Of a stretch of 64,000 bases of DNA, positions 57,687-64,000 are shown one piece after another. The DNA is taken from NCBI GenBank assembly GCA_020445415.1, contig JAGRGP010000001.1:28544-92543 (forward strand), written 5' to 3'. The notes beneath the pieces are model-generated. The model had not been told where the DNA came from. It was given only the letters and a program-made list of their open reading frames with translations, and ran no database searches. Every line of letters begins with the position of its first letter. The first letter of the stretch is position 1. The stretch is from Gammaproteobacteria bacterium. Lineage in GTDB: Bacteria > Pseudomonadota > Gammaproteobacteria > Chromatiales > Chromatiaceae. Both the position numbers and the translations under genes were made by a program.

Positions 57687-58535
57687 ATGGGAACGGCGGG
57701 GATCTATTCGGAAATATTCGCGAGTCTCGCGTCAAATCAATCACTGTTTCCGTCTTTGCCGGAGATTACCATTCGCCTACGGGCCACTCTCAACGATCCC
57801 CGTTGCGATATTGCCTCTGCGGCGAAATTGCTGAAGACAGATCCCGGGCTGTCCGCATTCATCATGCGTATTGCCAATAGTGTGCGGTACATGTCCCGGT
57901 TTCCACCAAAGGATCTGGAGGCTGCGTTGCGGCGTATCGGATTGGAGGCCGCCTCACGCTTGGCAACCACTTTCGCTATCCGCTCGAGCTTTGAAACCTC
58001 GAATCCCGTGCTCAAGAGCATGTTAGTAGCGAGTTATCGCAACGCAACCAAGGTATCGGTGATTAGCTATTTTCTCGCCGAGCGGTTTTCCGGTTTCGAT
58101 CCCAGCAAGGCAATGTTGGCCGGCTTGCTGCAGGATATCGCCTTGCCACCTATTCTCTTGCGTCTGTCCGAGCGGCCGGATGTGTTCGAAGATGCTGGCA
58201 AGCGCTTGCGAGCAGTCGACCAACTGGCGCCGTTGGTAGGCGTATTAATTCTGAAGAACTGGGGTTTCGATGACGAGCTCATTGAGGTGGTGCGGACCCG
58301 CAAAGATTGGATGCGGGATCCTTATGAGAGCGCCGATCTGAGTGATATCGTAATAATCGCCCGTCTACACTCAATGATTGGAACCTCTGAATTTACCGAC
58401 TGTCCTTCCTTTGTTCAGGTTCCGGCGTTTCATAAACTGCCGTTCGGTGAATTGACCCCCGGCCAGAGTATCAAAATGTTGGAGGATGCCCAGGATGAGC
58501 TCGCGGATATCGCGCGTTTGCTGGGGGGTGGCTAA
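57687..58535 (+). CDS. HDOD domain protein
   Basis: The 282-residue protein has an HDOD domain over most of its length (about 20-220), with the helical region DPGLSAFIMRIANSVRYMS that is typical. There is no attached EAL or response-regulator domain. HDOD proteins act in signalling, but the partner is unknown. A strong GGAGGAGG lies before the ATG. The DUF2007 gene follows after 42 bp. Confidence 0.9.
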   Translation: MGTAGIYSEIFASLASNQSLFPSLPEITIRLRATLNDPRCDIASAAKLLKTDPGLSAFIMRIANSVRYMSRFPPKDLEAALRRIGLEAASRLATTFAIRSSFETSNPVLKSMLVASYRNATKVSVISYFLAERFSGFDPSKAMLAGLLQDIALPPILLRLSERPDVFEDAGKRLRAVDQLAPLVGVLILKNWGFDDELIEVVRTRKDWMRDPYESADLSDIVIIARLHSMIGTSEFTDCPSFVQVPAFHKLPFGELTPGQSIKMLEDAQDELADIARLLGGG

Positions 58536-58577
58536 AGCCGCTTGCGGTGAACCGTCGATTTATCGGTCCTGGCTCGG

Positions 58578-58880
58578 GTGAGGTCACTGTATCAGGCGAG
58601 TGGTCCCGTGGAGGCGCAACTCCTGAAGGACTATCTGGCCTCCCACCACATTCAAACCGTTATTCAGGGTGAATATTTGAGCGGCGCCGCCGGTGAGTTG
58701 CCAGCACTTCAGTTTCCAGTGCTTTGGGTACTCGAAGACGAGGACCTGGAGCGTGGTAAAGAGCTAATCGGATACTTTTTTCAGAATGATAAGGCGGCTA
58801 TTCCCTGGGTTTGCCCCGCTTGTGGGGAGCACAACGAGGGACAGTTCCATATCTGTTGGAATTGCGCCAAAATGAAATAG
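58578..58880 (+). CDS. DUF2007 domain protein with zinc ribbon
   Basis: The 100-residue protein begins at a GTG and has the DUF2007 pattern (EAQLLKDYLASHHIQTVIQG) at about 12-31 and a C-terminal zinc-ribbon with CPAC and CWNC (PWVCPACGEHNEGQF). Related domains resemble the PII-like fold and bind signals, but the function is unknown. It lies between HDOD and AsmA genes. Confidence 0.88.
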   Translation: MRSLYQASGPVEAQLLKDYLASHHIQTVIQGEYLSGAAGELPALQFPVLWVLEDEDLERGKELIGYFFQNDKAAIPWVCPACGEHNEGQFHICWNCAKMK

Positions 58881-58983
58881 TGAAGTATCTCTATTATTCG
58901 TAATTTCCCGCATTGGGCCATGGCAAATCGCCATGTCATGGGTCATTCTTTCAGGTGAGCGGTTCGCGACTAGGGAGTTTTCA

Positions 58984-61140
58984 ATGGGAAAGAGTTTGAA
59001 GATCCTTGGCTGGTTGATTGCCGTGCTCGCGGTGTTAATCGTGGTGGCGGTCGTGGTATTGCCGCAGGTAATCAGTCCCAATGACTACAAACCGGAGATC
59101 ATCGCCAAGGTCAAACAGGAGACCGGCCGCGACCTGACCATCGATGGCGACATCGGACTGTCGGTGTTTCCGTGGCTTGGATTCGAGACGGGCTCCATGT
59201 CAATTAGCAATCCCGCAAACCTGGATGGCGGGGTATTCGCGTCGGTTGAGCAGGCCGCCATACGGATCAAGTTGCTACCTTTGCTTCAGAAGCGATTCGA
59301 GGTAGACAAGGTAGGCTTGACCGGACTCCGGCTCAATTTGCTCCGTCGTGAGGATGGAGCCAATAACTGGGATGATCTTGGTACGGGAAAACCAGCGACG
59401 ACCGGGAAACAAGGTGCCGCTAAACCCACGGCAAAAGGCGCAGCTCTTGGTTTGGAAAACTACTCTGTGCAGGGGGTCGATATCAGCGATGCCCGGATAG
59501 TTTGGGATGATCGTCAGGCCGGGCAGTATCTTTCGGTGGATGAGCTTGATGTGAGGAGCGGTCCGGTGCTTCCTGGACAACCGGTGGAGTTGGAGATTGG
59601 CATGGTGGTCGATAGCCGCGAGCCGCCGATCCAGTCTGATATCAGGTTGCAAGCGGTGGTCGGCATTGACGAGGCTGCAGGCATGATACTTGCCGATCGG
59701 CTGCACTTGGTACTCCAGGCCAAGGGCACGGCAGTTCCTGGGGGGGCGGTGCAGGCGGACCTGGAGGCGAACGTCAAAATAGCACTCGACGGCGGACTCC
59801 TGGAAGTTTCGGACGTTGTCTTGAAATCAGACAACTTTCAACTCACTGCGAACGTTCACGGTCGAGATTTGCAGGGCACCCCAGTGCTCAACGGCAACGT
59901 GGAGATCGCTGAGTTCAACCTCAAAGACTGGCTAGCGGCCCACCAGGTATCGCCAAGGATGTCGGATCCTAATGCATTGACCCGGGTGGCAGCGAAGACC
60001 CAAGTGATGGCGCAGGGCGGCACCGTAGCACTGGAAGCGCTGGCGGTGGACTTGGATGACTCCAAACTGGCGGGTGTTCTCAATGTCAAGGGCTCGGCGG
60101 TTGATTTCAAGTTGACTCTGGATGAAATTAACATGGACCGCTATCTACCACCCCAGGAAAAAGCCCCCACCGAAGGGGCGGCCTCGGGGGCGGACGGTAG
60201 TGGTCAATCACCGACCGAAGGGCGGGCGCACGAGGAACCGCTGTTCCCCGTGGAAGTGTTACGGGAGCTGAACCTGAATGGCGAGTTGGATATTGGCAAA
60301 TTGGTATTACATAATCTGAAAGCCGAAAAGGTCGCGTTGTCAGTCAAGGCAGCGGGTGGCCGGCTTGATCTCGAACAACAAATTGGCGGCTTTTACCGAG
60401 GTCGCTATCAAGGGAAGGTTGGCCTGGATGTACGTGGGAAGTCCCCCACTACCCGGATCACGGCGGCCTCCAGCGGTATTCAAATCGGCCCAATGCTAAA
60501 GGACATGGTAGGCGAGGAACGGCTGACCGGTCGGGGAGGATTCAATGCCGACTTAAGCAGTAACGGTAACAGCTTGGATGCCCTGAAACGTGGGTTGTCC
60601 GGAAAAGTGGATTTTAGTTTTATTGAAGGCGCGTTAAAAGGGGTCAATATCGCCCGTCTGCTGCGTGAAACCAGAGCCAGATTTTCCGGGCAACCACTTC
60701 CGCCTAACAATGAACCCCTGCAAACGGATTTCTCCGAGGTCACTGGCTCCGGAGTGATTGCCGGAGGTGTATTGGAAAACCGGGATTTGCTGGCTAAGTC
60801 TCCTTTCTTGCGAGTAACAGGCGCTGGAAAGGCCAACTTGGTTTCAGAAACCCTGGACTATACAGTGCAAGCTGTTGTCGTCGGAACCGACAAGGGTCAG
60901 GGGGGGGAGGGGTTAGAAGATCTCAAAGGGGTTAATATCCCGATTCATTTAACGGGCCCCATCGCGTCCCCGGATCATCAGATCGATTGGGGAAAAATTT
61001 TGTTGGAAACGCAGAAAGCGAAGATTAAAGAGAAGTTGCAGGAAAAGCTCGACGAGGAGCTTTCTCCCGAACTCAAGGGCAAGATCGAGAAGAGTCTCCC
61101 GCCCGATCTGCAGAATAAGCTCAAGGGGTTGTTTAATTGA
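58984..61140 (+). CDS. AsmA family protein
   Basis: The 718-residue protein has an N-terminal membrane anchor (about 7-29) and an AsmA domain (GDIGLSVFPWLG near the start), with a long beta-rich periplasmic body. AsmA proteins influence outer-membrane lipid or protein assembly. It is separate from YhdP at 5125-9180, which belongs to the same broad superfamily. GGGAG precedes the ATG at 58984. The lipoprotein gene follows within 33 bp. Confidence 0.92.
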   Translation: MGKSLKILGWLIAVLAVLIVVAVVVLPQVISPNDYKPEIIAKVKQETGRDLTIDGDIGLSVFPWLGFETGSMSISNPANLDGGVFASVEQAAIRIKLLPLLQKRFEVDKVGLTGLRLNLLRREDGANNWDDLGTGKPATTGKQGAAKPTAKGAALGLENYSVQGVDISDARIVWDDRQAGQYLSVDELDVRSGPVLPGQPVELEIGMVVDSREPPIQSDIRLQAVVGIDEAAGMILADRLHLVLQAKGTAVPGGAVQADLEANVKIALDGGLLEVSDVVLKSDNFQLTANVHGRDLQGTPVLNGNVEIAEFNLKDWLAAHQVSPRMSDPNALTRVAAKTQVMAQGGTVALEALAVDLDDSKLAGVLNVKGSAVDFKLTLDEINMDRYLPPQEKAPTEGAASGADGSGQSPTEGRAHEEPLFPVEVLRELNLNGELDIGKLVLHNLKAEKVALSVKAAGGRLDLEQQIGGFYRGRYQGKVGLDVRGKSPTTRITAASSGIQIGPMLKDMVGEERLTGRGGFNADLSSNGNSLDALKRGLSGKVDFSFIEGALKGVNIARLLRETRARFSGQPLPPNNEPLQTDFSEVTGSGVIAGGVLENRDLLAKSPFLRVTGAGKANLVSETLDYTVQAVVVGTDKGQGGEGLEDLKGVNIPIHLTGPIASPDHQIDWGKILLETQKAKIKEKLQEKLDEELSPELKGKIEKSLPPDLQNKLKGLFN

Positions 61141-61172
61141 TTAACGATGACAAAAGGAGAGGTAAGTCAGCA

Positions 61173-61433
61173 ATGAAACGCAGCAAAACGATTTTGCCGT
61201 TGGCCTTTGCAAGTGTACTTGTGTTGAGTGGTTGTGCCACCACCGATCAGATAAAACAGATGCAGGCCGATATCACCAAGGCTCAGGAGTCGGCCGACGC
61301 GGCCCTCGCGGCAGCCCGGGAGGCGGATAACAAAGCGGAGGCTGCCATGGAAGCAGCCAATGTGGCGCAACAGTCAGCCGATGAATGCTCTGAGCGTTGC
61401 AATCGCATTATGCAGAAGGCGATGCAGAAATAG
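61173..61433 (+). CDS. Lpp/OprI-like alanine-zipper lipoprotein
   Basis: The 86-residue lipoprotein has a signal peptide with lipobox LSGC (Cys21) and an alanine-rich coiled coil (about 36-70), the pattern of Pseudomonas OprI and E. coli Lpp. The C-terminus ends in Lys86, the residue that can be joined to peptidoglycan. Unlike OprI it has two further cysteines, Cys72 and Cys76 (DECSERC), near the end. AAGGAGAGG precedes the ATG. It converges on an L,D-transpeptidase gene that could make the cross-link. Confidence 0.9.
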   Translation: MKRSKTILPLAFASVLVLSGCATTDQIKQMQADITKAQESADAALAAAREADNKAEAAMEAANVAQQSADECSERCNRIMQKAMQK

Positions 61434-61533
61434 CCGTTGTTCCGAGGTAGGCGTCCCTGTTGTGGAATGGATGCGGGTATTGCACTCAAACTGGGTAGGC
61501 CCGATCCCGGATACCGAGGCAAGAAGTAGGCGG

Positions 61534-62451
61534 TTATCGAACAGTCCGCTTGCCTATCAGGATCGGGTAGCCGGCATGGGTCAATACCGCATCCATTAGC
61601 ACGTCGTTGTCAATTGTTGCCTGCTCGGTACCGGGAAGTGACTCGATCGCAGTGTTCAATTGCGAGAGGTCTATCCCCTGATCGGGGCGTTCTTCGCTCA
61701 GGGGTTTATGGGCTTCGATGTACAGCCTGCCATCAATCCATCCCAGCTTGTAGGGTTCGTTGATGATGCGCACGGGCGTGCCCTCAGGGACGCGAGGAAA
61801 CAGGCGGGAAATATCTTCGGGATATAGCCTGATGCAACCATGGCTTACCCGCATGCCTACACCATAGGGTTTGTTGGTGCCGTGGATCAGATAGCCCGGC
61901 ATGCCAAGATAGATGGCATATTCTCCCAATGGATTCTCAGGGCCCGGCGGTACTACCGCAGGCAAGGCGTCACCCTGTTCGGCGTGCTCTCGGCGAATAG
62001 ATTCCGGCGGTGTCCAGGAGGGGTTAGGGCGTTTCCCAGTGACGCGGGTGACCCCCACTGGTGTAGACCAGCCTTCCCGGCCGATACCCAGCGCGTAGGT
62101 GACCACGCGGTTTTCGCCTTTCGGGTAATAGTAGAGACGGAGTTCAGCGAGGTTTATGACGATACCTTTCCGAGGGCCTGGGGGGAGCAGAAAGCGGGTC
62201 GGGATAATGATCTCCAGCCCTTCACCAGGCAGCCAGGGGTCAACGCCCGGATTAGCTTCGCTCAACTCCAGATAGCCAAGTCCGTGACGCCGCGCAATAT
62301 CCGACAGGGTATCCTCGTAGCGGCTGGTAGTGGTAGTCACCTCCCCCACTGCATCGTTGCCCGGTAGCGGTAGAGGAAAATCACTTCCCTGGCCCAATCC
62401 GGGACCGCCAAGAGCGGCTAGGAATAAAAGCGGTATTAACAGGTTTTTCAC
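61534..62451 (-). CDS. L,D-transpeptidase (ErfK/YbiS type) with LysM
   Basis: The 305-residue secreted enzyme has a signal peptide, a LysM domain (about 40-85) and a YkuD catalytic domain with HGTN at 190-193 and the active-site SHGCIRLY at 203-210 (Cys206). Enzymes of this group join Lpp to peptidoglycan or make 3-3 cross-links. Its convergent position to the Lpp-like gene supports a role in lipoprotein attachment. Confidence 0.95.
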   Translation of the reverse strand: MKNLLIPLLFLAALGGPGLGQGSDFPLPLPGNDAVGEVTTTTSRYEDTLSDIARRHGLGYLELSEANPGVDPWLPGEGLEIIIPTRFLLPPGPRKGIVINLAELRLYYYPKGENRVVTYALGIGREGWSTPVGVTRVTGKRPNPSWTPPESIRREHAEQGDALPAVVPPGPENPLGEYAIYLGMPGYLIHGTNKPYGVGMRVSHGCIRLYPEDISRLFPRVPEGTPVRIINEPYKLGWIDGRLYIEAHKPLSEERPDQGIDLSQLNTAIESLPGTEQATIDNDVLMDAVLTHAGYPILIGKRTVR

Positions 62452-62576
62452 TTGTGGCTACTTCCCATTTCAAACCCCATTATTGTGGCACAATCAATGT
62501 ATATCCGGGCGTGCAAGGTTCACCGCAGCGGTGAATCGATGCGGGCGGTAAGATAGGGTAATCGATAAAGCGGACA

Positions 62577-63647
62577 ATGCCTGAGAGTATTCCTGAATTC
62601 ACCAGTAGGATCCTGGCATGGTACCGAAAGGCGGGCCGCAAAGACCTGCCCTGGCAGCAGCGCCCCACCTTGTATCGGGTCTGGGTATCCGAAATCATGT
62701 TGCAGCAGACTCAGGTTACCGCGGTACTGCCGTACTTCAGGGCGTTTATGGCACGCTTTCCCGAAATTGAGACGCTTGCCAATGCCTCCATGGACGAGGT
62801 TCTGCATCTCTGGTCGGGTCTTGGGTACTACGCGCGGGCGCGCAACCTATACAAGGCGGCGCGGCGGATCCAGAGCGAATACGATAGCCGATTTCCCACC
62901 CAACTGTCCCAGGTAATCGAATTACCGGGGGTTGGAAGATCAACTGCGGGGGCAATCCTTTCGCTTTCATTGGGGCAGCGTCACCCGATTTTGGACGGAA
63001 ACGTAAAACGGGTACTGGCTCGTTGTTTTGCGATCCCTGGGTGGCCCGGGCGAACAGCGGTGCAAAGGCAACTATGGGAGCTAGCCGACACGCTCACTCC
63101 CGAGCGATATGTCGCCGCCTATAACCAGGGAATGATGGACCTGGGTGCGGGAATTTGCTCGCGGGGCAAGCCGGACTGCGCCCAGTGTCCAGTAGCGGAT
63201 CTGTGTGTGGCACGATCTCAGGGTAGAACCAAAGACTATCCTGAGCCTGCGCCGCAAAAGCGGCTCCCGGTGAGGTCGGTGCAGATGCTCATGATCTGTA
63301 ACAGTAGTGGTGAGGTGCTGCTTGAGCGTCGCCCTCCCCAGGGAATCTGGGGAGGATTATGGAGCCTTCCAGAGTGCCCTATTGATGTGAATCCGGAGGC
63401 ATGGTGCGCTGAATCGCTGGGTATCAATGCCAGGTTAACGGATACCTGGTCTATTCGTCGTCACACCTTCAGTCACTTCCATCTCGATATTCGACCCGCT
63501 GAACTTCTGGCGGAAAGTATCGGAGATTGTGTGATGGATGGTGACCGCCGAGTCTGGTATAAAACCCTCAAACCAATCGATCGAGGCCTGGCCGCACCGG
63601 TCAAGCGCCTGATCAAGCATCTGGAAAACAAGACCTGGGGAGAATGA
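62577..63647 (+). CDS. mutY: A/G-specific adenine glycosylase
   Basis: The 356-residue MutY removes adenine opposite 8-oxoguanine. The helix-hairpin-helix [13 protein letters not shown], catalytic Glu39 and Asp140 ([10 protein letters not shown]), and the iron-sulfur cysteines Cys194, 201, 204 and 210 are all present. The C-terminal NUDIX-like domain starts at about 230. yggX follows with no gap. Confidence 0.98.
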   Translation: MPESIPEFTSRILAWYRKAGRKDLPWQQRPTLYRVWVSEIMLQQTQVTAVLPYFRAFMARFPEIETLANASMDEVLHLWSGLGYYARARNLYKAARRIQSEYDSRFPTQLSQVIELPGVGRSTAGAILSLSLGQRHPILDGNVKRVLARCFAIPGWPGRTAVQRQLWELADTLTPERYVAAYNQGMMDLGAGICSRGKPDCAQCPVADLCVARSQGRTKDYPEPAPQKRLPVRSVQMLMICNSSGEVLLERRPPQGIWGGLWSLPECPIDVNPEAWCAESLGINARLTDTWSIRRHTFSHFHLDIRPAELLAESIGDCVMDGDRRVWYKTLKPIDRGLAAPVKRLIKHLENKTWGE

Positions 63648-63649
63648 CA

Positions 63650-63919
63650 GTGAGCCGAAGTGTCAACTGTGTAAAACTTAAGAAAGAAGCCGCGGGTCTG
63701 GACCGACCTACTTATCCGGGCGAACTTGGAAAGCGAATTTTCGAACAGGTATCCAAAGAGGCCTGGCAAATGTGGCTGAAGCACCAGACCATGCTTATCA
63801 ACGAATATCGCCTCAGCCCGATTGACCCGAAAGCTAGAAAGTATTTGGAGGAGCAGATGGAAGCATTCTTTTTTGGGGCGGGCGCCGATGTGCCAGAACC
63901 CTATAATCCGCGTGCGTAA
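63650..63919 (+). CDS. yggX: Fe(2+)-trafficking protein YggX
   Basis: The 89-residue protein protects iron-sulfur enzymes from oxidative damage and is cotranscribed with mutY, as in E. coli and Pseudomonas. [20 protein letters not shown] and [20 protein letters not shown] fit the family. The GTG at 63650 is preferred because GGGGAG lies 7 bp upstream; an ATG at 63644, overlapping the mutY stop, is an alternative. Confidence 0.95.
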   Translation: MSRSVNCVKLKKEAAGLDRPTYPGELGKRIFEQVSKEAWQMWLKHQTMLINEYRLSPIDPKARKYLEEQMEAFFFGAGADVPEPYNPRA

Positions 63920-63934
63920 ACCTGGCGGTTAAGC

Positions 63935-63963
63935 TTGACTAAAAAGTCCATGCCCGGTTTAAT
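63935..63963 (+). promoter_or_regulatory. Promoter of the tRNA gene at the window end
   Basis: TTGACT (-35, 63935-63940) and TTTAAT (-10, 63958-63963) are 17 bp apart, each with five of six consensus bases. A GC-rich stretch follows before the tRNA, as is common for stable-RNA promoters under stringent control. Confidence 0.65.
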
Positions 63964-63978
63964 ACGCGTCTCTCTTGA

Positions 63979-64000
63979 GGCCAGGTAGCTCAGTCGGTAG
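63979..64000 (+). tRNA. tRNA, probably Phe (5' end only)
   Basis: The last 22 bases, GGCCAGG followed by TAGCTCAGTCGGTAG, are the 5' acceptor strand and D-arm of a tRNA. The GGCCAGG acceptor strand resembles tRNA-Phe of gammaproteobacteria, and tRNA-Phe follows yggX in several relatives, but the anticodon lies outside the window. Confidence 0.7.

Overview
The window is a stretch of gammaproteobacterial chromosome with moderately high GC, dense coding and almost entirely core genes. Gene order follows blocks conserved in Pseudomonas and its relatives: leuS-lptE-holA-(proA)-nadD-rsfS-rlmH, maf-rng-yhdP-nit-tldD-pmbA, rpmB-rpmG-radC-coaBC-dut-algC-argB-slmA-pyrE, mlaFEDCB-murA-hisG-hisD-hisC, degS(algW)-nif3-petABC-sspAB and mutY-yggX-tRNA. 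I cannot name the species. A cytochrome bc1 complex, a cytochrome c'-like protein and a haem-c type sensor point to a respiratory, possibly sulfur- or nitrogen-oxide-metabolising gammaproteobacterium; that is inference.

Layout. 1-11.9 kb (minus strand): the 5' part of an EF-G gene, an OsmC-family protein, the TldE/TldD maturation proteins, a nitrilase-family amidase, YhdP (lipid transport), RNase G, Maf and RlmH. 12-20.4 kb: a cytochrome c'-like gene and a WYL regulator sit between rlmH and rsfS, followed by nadD, proA, holA, lptE and leuS. 20.5-31.3 kb: a YbeL-like zinc-ribbon protein, an EAL-HDOD protein, rpmB/rpmG, radC, coaBC, dut, a long membrane-anchored algC, argB, slmA, a DUF4124 protein and pyrE. 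31.6-38 kb: an AmpG permease, a TauE/SafE-family protein, a short DUF72 protein, the Mla operon and a HIT protein. 38-51.2 kb: murA, hisGDC, a multidomain c-di-GMP protein with a CXXCH sensor, a DegS/AlgW protease, Nif3, the bc1 complex and SspA/SspB. 51.2-64 kb: DUF3301, a macrodomain protein, a small membrane protein, FetAB, TrmB, an acyl-CoA synthetase, an unknown protein, tRNA-Gly(CCC), an HDOD protein, DUF2007, AsmA, an alanine-zipper lipoprotein facing an L,D-transpeptidase, MutY, YggX and the start of a tRNA, probably tRNA-Phe.

Envelope maintenance is a recurring theme: YhdP, AsmA, Mla, LptE, AmpG, MurA, the Lpp/OprI-like lipoprotein with its likely cross-linker, and DegS. Other themes are redox and respiration (bc1, cytochrome c', FetAB, YggX) and cyclic-nucleotide or HDOD signalling (three proteins). 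I see no insertion sequences, prophage, CRISPR array or recognisable defence island, and no clear undescribed multi-gene system. The most interesting leads are a perfect FNR-type palindrome upstream of osmC/EF-G, a haem-binding c-di-GMP protein with a degenerate GGDEF domain, the insertion that splits rsfS from rlmH, a probable non-canonical start for ampG, a CRP-type operator in front of the acyl-CoA synthetase, and a two-cysteine Lpp/OprI-like lipoprotein paired with an L,D-transpeptidase.
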